Of a DNA stretch of 45,492 bases, positions 37,734-45,492 are shown in pieces. The notes under the pieces are model-generated. The model was not told where the DNA came from. It saw only the letters and a program-made list of their open reading frames with translations, and made no database searches. The position numbers were made by a program, and so were the translations under genes. The stretch comes from a bacterium (lineage in GTDB: Bacteria > Patescibacteriota > Saccharimonadia > Saccharimonadales > UBA4665), in assembly GCA_021851735.1 (NCBI GenBank), contig JAJZCD010000006.1:1-45492 (forward strand), given 5' to 3'. The stretch's first letter is position 1. Each line of letters starts with the position of its first letter.

Positions 37734-37796
37734 ATGAACGTAAAGCCAGAGCCGGCCAAAGCTAAACCTGTGCTCAACAACAGTAAGAAGGCGTAA
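37734..37796 (+). CDS. Putative micro-ORF (20 aa, MNVKPEPAKAKPVLNNSKKA) preceding the tsaC-like gene
   Basis: TACAAT at 37720-37725, 8 nt before ATG (5 nt before an in-frame GTG); stop 8 nt before the next ATG. Confidence 0.35.
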   Translation: MNVKPEPAKAKPVLNNSKKA

Positions 37797-37804
37797 CGAT
37801 TGGT

Positions 37805-38404
37805 ATGAGAGTATTCACCAGTATTACTGACCCTGAACTTATAACGCTTATACAAAAAGGCGCTGTGGGTGTATTGCCCACGGATACGGTGTATGGATTA
37901 GTGTGTAACGCTGCGAACCCGGCATCTGTCAAGCGGTTGTACGAGCTGAAAGCACGTATAAATAAACCCGGTACGGTTATTGCCGGCAAGGTGCAGCAAC
38001 TGATTGATCTGGGCCTGCGTGCTCGATACCTAAAGGCTGTTGAGCATTTCTGGCCAAACTCACTCAGTGTCATTGTGCCATGTGATCCGGAACTCCAGTA
38101 TTTGGATTCAGGTAAGGGTCTGGCAGTACGTATACCTGCGCATGCTATCGTGCACACATTGTTGCTACAGACCGGGGCACTCCTCACGAGTAGTGCGAAC
38201 CAGCCCGGACAGCCAACAGCAACGACACTTGCTGAAGCACAGAGCTATTTTGGTGACTCAGTAGACTTTTATGTCGATGGTGGTACGATAGCTGATCATG
38301 CACCCTCAACGGTTGTTCGCGTGGTTGATGACGTTGTTGAAGTACTGCGGGTGGGGGCAGTAAAACTCGATGAATATGGAAGGATTATAACCAATGACCT
38401 TTGA
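37805..38404 (+). CDS. tsaC: L-threonylcarbamoyladenylate synthase (Sua5/YrdC/YciO)
   Basis: GVLPTDTVYGLVCNA; RINKPGTVIAG; LLTSSANQPGQP. Confidence 0.93.
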   Translation: MRVFTSITDPELITLIQKGAVGVLPTDTVYGLVCNAANPASVKRLYELKARINKPGTVIAGKVQQLIDLGLRARYLKAVEHFWPNSLSVIVPCDPELQYLDSGKGLAVRIPAHAIVHTLLLQTGALLTSSANQPGQPTATTLAEAQSYFGDSVDFYVDGGTIADHAPSTVVRVVDDVVEVLRVGAVKLDEYGRIITNDL

Positions 38405-38723
38405 CGAATACCAGAAACTCTCAAAGAGCACTGCACAGTACAGTGAATTTGTGCCTCCGTGGGTGTATTTAGCACTCGGCCTTGCTGGCGAAAGCGGTGA
38501 GGTTGTCGATAAGCTTAAAAAGGTTGTACGCAATAACAATGGTACGTTCTCAGATGAAGCAAAAATAGAGCTACAAAAAGAGTTAGGCGACGTGCTGTGG
38601 TATGTTAGCCAATTGTGCGAGGAACTGGGATTCTCGATGGATGAGGTAGCCCGTATAAATCGTGCCAAGCTGGTTGATCGTAAGGAGAGAAACGTTATAC
38701 AGTCCCGTGGTGACAACCGGTGA
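38394..38723 (+). CDS. MazG-like nucleotide pyrophosphohydrolase
   Basis: LALGLAGESGEVVDKLKK...LQKELGDVLWYVSQLCEELG. Confidence 0.92.
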   Translation: MTFDEYQKLSKSTAQYSEFVPPWVYLALGLAGESGEVVDKLKKVVRNNNGTFSDEAKIELQKELGDVLWYVSQLCEELGFSMDEVARINRAKLVDRKERNVIQSRGDNR

Positions 38724-38779
38724 GTACTGTAGTCGAACACATTGAAGATACGCAAAAAAAATTATAAAATATTCTTATC

Positions 38780-40420
38780 ATGGAGAAGGAGCCAAGGGGG
38801 CTAGGCCTGGGTACAATCAACCCAGACGACCCCAACAAAAAAAAGACACGTAAAAAGTCCGGGATCGGGATGAATGCTCCTGGACCGGTTCGTGACAGCA
38901 AAGAGCCGGATAGGGAGCGGCAGGGCCAGCAGGAACCTAGTGAACTCGGAGGGGCCTTGGCGAGACTAGTCGTAAAAAAGGGTACCGACGGTGGCGAACA
39001 CGCTGAAACTGATAAACACGAAACGGGTAATAATGAATCATCCGACATAACTCCCCGAGAAGCCCAATTCGAGGTAGCTGACAACGCATCCTCGCAAGAT
39101 CGTACCGGTGACTATGACGTCGGCCTCAACGAACAAGCAGATGAGCCGCACCTACGGCCGAATAGTGCCGAAGTCATAGACTTGCGAAACGGCATAGTGG
39201 AAGGCGAAATATCTTGGAGCAACGTGTCGTCGGGGCCTCCGGAAGAAAACATTGATAATTCTGAAGGACAAGTTGCAGTCGATCAAACGGGGCAAGCGCA
39301 GCATTCTGAACAATCCGGGCGTGAGTCTACCAGTAATGAGCCACTAGAGGCATCACCGGCAACGGGTGGTGGTAACGGTAATATCCCACCAGAACCGCCA
39401 GAGGCGTCGTCTACATCCGCTGGGCAACCGCCAGAACGTCCCGGAAGTGCTATGCCTGACGGTCCAGGATTGCCGCCATCGTACTACGAATCTGCACAAG
39501 GTACTACTACGTTTGGCAGCCAAGCAGCAGCAACTACAGCTGGCGAAACAATTACCAAGGATGATTTAGAGGATGCGGTGTATCGGGCGACCAAGGTTGG
39601 TCAAAATCGTGGGGTGCTTGCAGGGCTACTCGCTGGCGCTGGCTTTGAGCATATTCGGCATAGGAGACGCGAAAAGAAGGCGGAAAAGCGATACAAGGCA
39701 CAAGACAAAAAAAATCAGGCCAATCAGCAAGCATACAAGTTCAGTCTCGAAGAACAGCAACGGCAAAAACATGCGGTGGAACGTCGTTTAGCAAACGCGG
39801 AACGTAATCTTGCTGGCACGGAGCAACGGCTTAAGGATGCAATGCAGACGAATCAAACTATGGGAGAAGTGCGGCGACAGACTGCTGTCGAAGAGCATCC
39901 TCTGCCACTCGGTACTGAGCGACGTTTTATCGATACGTTGCATCAAAAAGAGCGATCTGGTGTAGTGCCAGAACAACCGGATACAGCCGATCAGCAAGCT
40001 ACCGTTCCGTCCGACCGTCGCAGGGAATCCAGCGCCTGGCATAGTATAGAGGTTGACGCGAAAACAGGTAAACCAGTTGAGACGCCCACGTTCCAATATG
40101 GACGGGAATATTACCGTGAGCGTGCGTCAGAGAAGCGGCCTGTGCAGCAACGCCACGCTGCGGCTGGTGAAGCCATGCTGGCTGCGGCTATAGCCGCTGG
40201 ACAGCAGAGTTCCGCCACATCAGGTAAGGACAACGCGGCGTCATTGCTAAACGTACCAAGTGCGACAATGCAGGGGCCGCCTCCGTCGCAAGCGAAACAG
40301 AATGCGCCGAAGACGACATCAAGGGATCTTGTGAGTGCTAGCCGAACCAGTGCGCCCTTGTGGCCGTGGATCTTGGCACTTCTCGTTGTTATTATGTGCC
40401 TGGTCCTGATTCTACGGTAG
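38780..40420 (+). CDS. Large hydrophilic, disordered/coiled-coil, tail-anchored protein
   Basis: Acidic/Pro/Gln-rich; coiled-coil with Lys/Arg/Gln repeats; single C-terminal TM PLWPWILALLVVIMCLVLILR at the extreme end. Confidence 0.75.
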   Translation: MEKEPRGLGLGTINPDDPNKKKTRKKSGIGMNAPGPVRDSKEPDRERQGQQEPSELGGALARLVVKKGTDGGEHAETDKHETGNNESSDITPREAQFEVADNASSQDRTGDYDVGLNEQADEPHLRPNSAEVIDLRNGIVEGEISWSNVSSGPPEENIDNSEGQVAVDQTGQAQHSEQSGRESTSNEPLEASPATGGGNGNIPPEPPEASSTSAGQPPERPGSAMPDGPGLPPSYYESAQGTTTFGSQAAATTAGETITKDDLEDAVYRATKVGQNRGVLAGLLAGAGFEHIRHRRREKKAEKRYKAQDKKNQANQQAYKFSLEEQQRQKHAVERRLANAERNLAGTEQRLKDAMQTNQTMGEVRRQTAVEEHPLPLGTERRFIDTLHQKERSGVVPEQPDTADQQATVPSDRRRESSAWHSIEVDAKTGKPVETPTFQYGREYYRERASEKRPVQQRHAAAGEAMLAAAIAAGQQSSATSGKDNAASLLNVPSATMQGPPPSQAKQNAPKTTSRDLVSASRTSAPLWPWILALLVVIMCLVLILR

Positions 40421-40451
40421 TTAGCATACTGATGGCGATACGTACGTTATG

Positions 40452-41747
40452 TTATCGAACGAATGCTTCACGAAGCCACTCATCAAGGCTATTACCGCCC
40501 CCGGCACTTAAGCAGAGTACTGTATCACCCGCTTCAAGGTGCTTGATGATAGCCATACGCAATTGAGAGTCTAGCCGTGCGGCATCAGTGATGGTTTGAG
40601 TCCGAGCGCTGAGTAATAGCTTTAAGTCGTCTGGGGTTAGAAGCTTAAGCGATTCGTCTTCGCGGGCCAGGTAGCTTGGGACAATATACAGGTGTTTGAC
40701 GCCGTCAAATAAGTGCTCTAGCTCTTCCTTGATAAAGTGTTGTCGGGTATTGTGCAGACCTTCATACACGACCACGACATTTTGTCTGGCAACCTCCTGG
40801 GCTAACTGCAGAGCCCCACGTATTTTGGGCGGGGTATGGGCATAATCGGTGTACAGGCCAGGCACTAGCTCTTCGAAGCGACGTGAAATGCCAGGAAATG
40901 CATTGATGTGCCGTAGTAGCTCATCAAAAGGTACGCCAAGTAAGGGTTGCAACGCGCGTACAGCTAGCCAGGCGTTTTGCCTATTAACAATGCCTGGCAG
41001 GGTAATCACGGTGTTTATGGCGGGGTTTGTCTCGTCGAGTAGTGTTTGCGTGCTGTTTGGCGTCAGGTTGAGCCGATCGGCGTCTAGCTGCCACAAGACA
41101 GCTTGTTGGCTTTGCTCAAGAAATTCGCGGAAGGCTGCTGTGTACGCTTCACGCGTGGGGTAACTATCCGGGTGGTCCCAGTCTATACCCGTTATGAGGC
41201 TCACGTATGGTTCAAAACTTAGGAAGTTGCGGTCAAACTCGTCAGCTTCATATACGAAATATTGAGCGTTTTGTGCATAGGCGCCCATGTCGGCAAAGCT
41301 ACTTTTTGCCGGCAAAATGTAACTGAGCGGTACACGCAGTTGCTGTAGCAACCATACGGCCATAGCGGTGGTAGTGGTTTTGCCATGCGTACCGGCGACG
41401 GCAATAAGGCGCATTTTTTTGTCAGTGATAATCTGTTTGATCAATGCATCACGCTTGCTCATACGAATGTTTTGCTCGGTGCAGTACGTAAATTCCGGTG
41501 CATCGGGCTGCTCTATACCTACTGCTGATGAGTACACATACCAATCTATTGGTGTGCGTTCATGTACGGCTGCGATCTGTTTTGCTGACTGGCCGATATG
41601 TATATCTGTGATGCCGTGTGTTCGTAGGTGAGTAAGATACGGCGAGTCTTGCTTGTCAGACCCTGAGACTGTATAACCGGCTTGCTTAGCAACCAGGGCA
41701 AGTGGTCCTATACCTGCTCCGCCAATGCCGGAGAAGAAAATATGCAT
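40452..41747 (-). CDS. murC: UDP-N-acetylmuramate--L-alanine ligase (Mur ligase)
   Basis: MHIFFSGIGGAGIGPLALVAKQAGYTVSGSD; AVAGTHGKTTTTAM; YTDYAHTPPKI. Confidence 0.92.
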   Translation of the reverse strand: MHIFFSGIGGAGIGPLALVAKQAGYTVSGSDKQDSPYLTHLRTHGITDIHIGQSAKQIAAVHERTPIDWYVYSSAVGIEQPDAPEFTYCTEQNIRMSKRDALIKQIITDKKMRLIAVAGTHGKTTTTAMAVWLLQQLRVPLSYILPAKSSFADMGAYAQNAQYFVYEADEFDRNFLSFEPYVSLITGIDWDHPDSYPTREAYTAAFREFLEQSQQAVLWQLDADRLNLTPNSTQTLLDETNPAINTVITLPGIVNRQNAWLAVRALQPLLGVPFDELLRHINAFPGISRRFEELVPGLYTDYAHTPPKIRGALQLAQEVARQNVVVVYEGLHNTRQHFIKEELEHLFDGVKHLYIVPSYLAREDESLKLLTPDDLKLLLSARTQTITDAARLDSQLRMAIIKHLEAGDTVLCLSAGGGNSLDEWLREAFVR

Positions 41748-41859
41748 AGTGGCAGTGTATCATTGCTACTCATTTGTTTCATAAAATACGACCGTTGTGA
41801 AATTTTAATAGAAGGTCTTCGCACCGACATGAGTGACGTGGGGTATAATCGTAGGTAAT

Positions 41860-42456
41860 ATGAATAAGCGGCATCTGCATCATGTATGGCGAATCTACCG
41901 TCAGGTAAAACCATGGTATTTCATTGCGGCGTTCGTCCTCTTCGGGACTATGAGTTTAGTCAGTCTGCGTCACAATAACGAGCAGATGATCCATTTACGC
42001 AATGCAGTGTATGCAGCCGATAAAGCTAATGGAAATGTGGAGGGTGCGTTGCGCCAGTTGCGCATATACATCTATAGCCATATGAACACCGGCTTAGCAA
42101 GTGGCCCAGACGCCGTTTATCCGCCAATACAACTCAAATACACCTATGAACGGCTGCAGAAGGCGCGAGAGAACGCCCTTAGCCAAGGTGACAGCACGTT
42201 ATATACTGCAGCTCAAAATTATTGTGATAATCAGACGCAGGTCGGTAGCCAGGTTATAGCGTGCATACAACGGTATGCCGCGGAGCATGGTGCACCCCTT
42301 GCACCTGTTCCCGCTAGTCTATACGAATTTGATTTTACTGCGGCCAAATGGTCATTTGATATGGCCGGGTGGAGCTTGATCTTTACCGGTTTGTCACTGC
42401 TAGGATTCCTGATCTCTGCCCCATACCATTGGTGGGCGAAGAAGTACCTGTCTTAA
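41860..42456 (+). CDS. Hypothetical membrane protein with two TM segments flanking an extracytoplasmic domain
   Basis: TMs at YFIAAFVLFGTMSLVSL and WSLIFTGLSLLGFLISA; GGGGTATAAT upstream. Confidence 0.75.
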   Translation: MNKRHLHHVWRIYRQVKPWYFIAAFVLFGTMSLVSLRHNNEQMIHLRNAVYAADKANGNVEGALRQLRIYIYSHMNTGLASGPDAVYPPIQLKYTYERLQKARENALSQGDSTLYTAAQNYCDNQTQVGSQVIACIQRYAAEHGAPLAPVPASLYEFDFTAAKWSFDMAGWSLIFTGLSLLGFLISAPYHWWAKKYLS

Positions 42457-42569
42457 ACCGATAATAGCTTGCAGACAAGGTAGGCTTACCTCTCATTGCA
42501 CCCAAGCCAATGTGTTTGAAAATAATCTTGTGATACGGGTTGTGCGGCCAAGCAACGTTTCCGCAGCCT

Positions 42570-43625
42570 TCATGCCGTGGTGAATCCTGTCTCTTCAAAC
42601 TCGCGTGTCTTCTGGATTACTGTATCGAGCGCAACTCGGCTCAGGCCTACACCGTGGCCACCTTTGTTAGTCTGAACAAGTTCAACATGTTTAGCCGCGC
42701 CACTTACTTCCATCTGCTGTCTAATTCTCGCTGTTCGAAAGGCAAGATCTTGCTTATCGCTTAACACCAGTACCGGTACGCCGCTTTCAGAAACGGCTGC
42801 TAATACTGATCCTATATCTACATAAGCGACGGCTCGTTGATCTGGTCGGTCGCGCTGTTGCTTTGCGATCGCTTTTACCCTCGGTAATGTGGCAATCATT
42901 CCTGCCGCAATCGTATCGGACTTACGCGCTCGTCTTTCATTGCGACCCTGTTTGATTGCATCTACATGCGTTTGTAGGAACGAGCGGTCATCTAGGCCCG
43001 CCGAGTCAACCAACACTAAGCGAACTCTAGGTACGGATGAGGCATGGTTCTTAGCGGATGTTACTAATTCGTTAGCAAGCAGTACTGCTCTAGGCCCGCC
43101 AGCCGACTCAGCCACGATGAGCATCTCATCCACACGCATCTTATCCACATCATTGAGGTGAGCGATCATGCGTAAAAGATCATCGGTACGTTGTATATCA
43201 AGCTCAGGTATTACCGCACCAGGACGATAGCCTCGCATGCCTGGTTTAACAGGTTTCGGGCTGGTGCTAGGTCTATTGTAATAGCGCAGCCCCATTACCT
43301 GCCGTTGGTCGTGTTGAGCCCAGTACAGCATGATGTGCTCTAGCTTGCGGTCACCGTTCATGCCCTGTATGTACAATAACGGCGCGACTGGCTCGTCTGT
43401 TGTCACATCAGTGCGTATGACCGATGGAGTAAAGCGTATGATCTCACCGAAGCCAATGTCATAGCGTTCTTCGCCACATGGCGGTAATTCAGTGGTGCCC
43501 GAAGGGGTGGGTCTCTCTACTCCGGATAGCTGCAGAGCCTCCATGCCAAGCCTAGGGGGCTTGTCTCCCAGTACAACTGACCCGCGCTCTTCTCCAGGTA
43601 ATCGGTTGCTGTTGTTCACTGACAT
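42570..43625 (-). CDS. Alpha/beta-hydrolase-like protein
   Basis: MLIVAESAGGPRAVLLANEL nucleophile-elbow-like; VPVLVLSDKQDLAF; GGHGVGLSR; AAAGGGGA SD. Confidence 0.7.
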   Translation of the reverse strand: MSVNNSNRLPGEERGSVVLGDKPPRLGMEALQLSGVERPTPSGTTELPPCGEERYDIGFGEIIRFTPSVIRTDVTTDEPVAPLLYIQGMNGDRKLEHIMLYWAQHDQRQVMGLRYYNRPSTSPKPVKPGMRGYRPGAVIPELDIQRTDDLLRMIAHLNDVDKMRVDEMLIVAESAGGPRAVLLANELVTSAKNHASSVPRVRLVLVDSAGLDDRSFLQTHVDAIKQGRNERRARKSDTIAAGMIATLPRVKAIAKQQRDRPDQRAVAYVDIGSVLAAVSESGVPVLVLSDKQDLAFRTARIRQQMEVSGAAKHVELVQTNKGGHGVGLSRVALDTVIQKTREFEETGFTTA

Positions 43626-43633
43626 GCAGTTTT

Positions 43634-43771
43634 TTATCCCCTTTCCTGTGGTGGATCTTGTGACTGCATGGGCAATAATGAAACTGTCTCAATATCGCTC
43701 GCTCCTAAACAGTATAGCGATAGGGTAATTCGGAACTTATCTTCCGATTTCTCCGTGCACGGTAATCTCAT
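43634..43771 (-). CDS. Possible small ORF (45 aa) just upstream of the hydrolase gene
   Basis: MRLPCTEKSEDKFRITLSLYCLGASDIETVSLLPMQSQDPPQERG; stop 8 nt before the hydrolase ATG; frame stays open further upstream without a standard start. Confidence 0.3.
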   Translation of the reverse strand: MRLPCTEKSEDKFRITLSLYCLGASDIETVSLLPMQSQDPPQERG

Positions 43772-43854
43772 CCTCTTGGTGTTAAACTCAGTGACATGTT
43801 CGGCTTCTGTACTGTATACGGGAATACCGTTAAGCAGGTTATGGTTTAGTGACG

Positions 43855-44526
43855 CTATTTTTTGGTCTGCGGATTGGCGTTTGTAGTGCCCGTAGTAGCA
43901 CCCTGAGTCGCACTACTGCTGGCTTGTGTCTGGCTACTCACTTGCGAACAATTTGGTCCGTTCGGGTTTTGCTGCTGGAACTTCTGTATGCTGCTCACGA
44001 CCTTACCTTTGTTCTGTAGATTCTCCCAGAAGGTAACTTGGCTATGGTTTATTACCATAGCATCATATGGATCATGTATCTGCTGACACCCCAGCTTGAT
44101 CAATGAATAATTGCTGCTGCTCGTATTGGTACTTGTACTACCGTTCTGGGTAAGGTAATAGATATTTGTGAGGCGTACATATTGGCTGTTCAGCGCGGTG
44201 ATCTTACCAAAGTATACCTGTCCATTGTTCAAGAAGACGGCTTGATATTTATTGGTGTCGACATACTGGCTCTCATTAGGTCTGTTAGTAGAAGCCTGTA
44301 TGGTCATTAATGCTACACTGGCGACTAGTAGGCCTATGCTAACGAGCATGACACCGCTAAAGATTTGCATCCAATTCCAATTGCGTCTGTCTTCTTTGCC
44401 TACGCGAGAATCGCGTCCTCCTTTTGGTTCAGGAATGTGTGAAGTTTGAGGAGTGGGGTTTGGGCGGCCACTAACGGGCTGAGTTATTTGACGAAAATCC
44501 ATTTCTTTATTAACCACCTTTAGCAC
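43855..44526 (-). CDS. Hypothetical single-pass membrane protein
   Basis: TM IFSGVMLVSIGLLVASVALMTI; Gln/Ser/Thr-rich C-terminus; true start may be MDFRQ at 44502. Confidence 0.75.
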   Translation of the reverse strand: MLKVVNKEMDFRQITQPVSGRPNPTPQTSHIPEPKGGRDSRVGKEDRRNWNWMQIFSGVMLVSIGLLVASVALMTIQASTNRPNESQYVDTNKYQAVFLNNGQVYFGKITALNSQYVRLTNIYYLTQNGSTSTNTSSSNYSLIKLGCQQIHDPYDAMVINHSQVTFWENLQNKGKVVSSIQKFQQQNPNGPNCSQVSSQTQASSSATQGATTGTTNANPQTKK

Positions 44527-44683
44527 TGATTAGTATCAACCATAAGTGTAATACAATTGATCTCTCTTCGGCAAGCTTTCGGAGCATTCTATTGGCTTTT
44601 TTATCGTGATACCTGTTGACAAACGAAAACGCACCAGAGTATGTTAGGGGTACTAACATTAGTCATAAGGGGAGATAAGCGTT

Positions 44684-44878
44684 ATGGCATATAAGCACAC
44701 GAACTCAAAGGGCGTCACGTACTATTTGAATAGCAAAGAAGTAACCCTCCGTGGTGGCAAGAAGCAGACTATCTACTACTTCTCCAAAGATGAGCGCCCT
44801 GAAGGTACTGACCTACCTGCTGGTTTTTCAGTTAATGAAAACCCGCGAAATGGCTTCCTGACCGTTAAGCGCGGTTAG
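44684..44878 (+). CDS. Small basic protein, 64 aa
   Basis: MAYKHTNSKGVTYYLNSKEVTLRGGKKQTIYYFSKDERPEGTDLPAGFSVNENPRNGFLTVKRG; TTGACA-N18-TATGTT promoter-like; AGGGGAG SD. Confidence 0.82.
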   Translation: MAYKHTNSKGVTYYLNSKEVTLRGGKKQTIYYFSKDERPEGTDLPAGFSVNENPRNGFLTVKRG

Positions 44879-44951
44879 CGCCAAACTGCACATTTGGTGT
44901 GGTCGTGGATATTTCGCAGGTTACGCTAGTGCATGCAGTACGGGAAAACAT

Positions 44952-44987
44952 AAACATAAACACCCTGGAATACCAGGGTGTTTATGT
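44952..44987. terminator. Bidirectional-type hairpin AACATAAACACCCTGG aata CCAGGGTGTTTATGTT
   Basis: 16-bp perfect inverted repeat with a 4-nt loop, between the 64-aa gene and the ABC gene. Confidence 0.85.
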
Positions 44988-45030
44988 TATGTTTGGTGAT
45001 AGCTGGTCGTTGTGGTAGCATGTTAGCGAA

Positions 45031-45492
45031 ATGAGCAAAAGTAATGAGCCGATTCTACGCGTCAAAAACCTACGAAAGCGATACGGCGATACGGAAGCTG
45101 TACGAGGTATTAGTTTTACCGTTAACAGAGGTGAGATCTTTGGTATATTGGGTCCCAATGGCGCTGGCAAGACTACAACATTCGAAATGATTGAAGCGAT
45201 GCGGTCTATTGACAGTGGCGAGATAATCGTTGACGGTATTGATGTGCAGAAAGATCCATGGGCGGTGCGCCATATCATTGGCGTACAGCCACAATCCCCC
45301 TCGTTCCAAGATAAACAGAAATTATCTGAGATCATTGAGATGTTTGCTGCTACCTACGGCGAGCGCGTTAATACCCGTGAATTTTTAGATGACGTTGGCT
45401 TAGGTGACAAGGCGGGCGATTATGCCGAAAGTCTTTCAGGCGGTCAGCGACAGCGCTTAAGTATCGCTGCCGCACTAGTGCATAGCCAGATC
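45031..45492 (+). CDS. ABC transporter ATP-binding protein, truncated by the window end (absent from the ORF track)
   Basis: Own translation: MSKSNEPILRVKNLRKRYGDTEAVRGISFTVNRGEIFGILGPNGAGKTTTFEMIEAM...YAESLSGGQRQRLSIAAALVHSQI; Walker A and LSGGQ signature. Confidence 0.95.
   Translation, partial: MSKSNEPILRVKNLRKRYGDTEAVRGISFTVNRGEIFGILGPNGAGKTTTFEMIEAMRSIDSGEIIVDGIDVQKDPWAVRHIIGVQPQSPSFQDKQKLSEIIEMFAATYGERVNTREFLDDVGLGDKAGDYAESLSGGQRQRLSIAAALVHSQI

Noticed and set aside
44982-45335. Minus-strand ORFs 44982..45335 and 45070..45309
   Set aside because: Antisense to an unmistakable ABC ATPase coding frame.
1-45492. CRISPR arrays, transposases, integrases, tRNA or rRNA genes
   Set aside because: No regularly spaced repeats, transposase ORFs or recognisable tRNA/rRNA sequences were seen by eye; a tRNAscan/CRISPR finder run would be decisive.

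Overview
The window looks like a chromosomal segment of a small-genome, Gram-positive-like bacterium. Gene content and style suggest Candidatus Saccharibacteria (TM7/Patescibacteria); this is inference, not shown by a marker gene. Bases 1-23 kb are mainly a surface-glycan and envelope locus: two FkbM methyltransferases, several glycosyltransferases, two GtrA flippases, ManC, ManB, GlmS, a polyprenyl glycosylphosphotransferase and an O-antigen-ligase-like protein. Bases 23-45 kb are housekeeping and small exported or membrane genes: AspS, malic enzyme, TsaC/Sua5, MutY-like, MurC, CorC/CBS, DsbA-like and the start of an ABC ATPase. Two observations stand out. First, an unannotated cobalamin-riboswitch-like RNA (about 24435-24650) lies directly upstream of a DUF4430 (transcobalamin-like) gene coupled to a DUF6580/ECF-S-like membrane gene, with an apparent mutually exclusive hairpin around the ribosome-binding site. 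Second, a GNAT plus NahK-like kinase fusion sits next to a HAD phosphatase and GlmS, and these could form a non-canonical GlmM/GlmU-independent route to GlcNAc-1-P; the cluster is divergent from a TrmB regulator with a 14-bp repeated putative operator. Several genes have a -10 box 6-7 nt before the start codon (leaderless mRNAs), sometimes ahead of micro-ORFs. All calls are from reading the sequence; no searches or folding were run.
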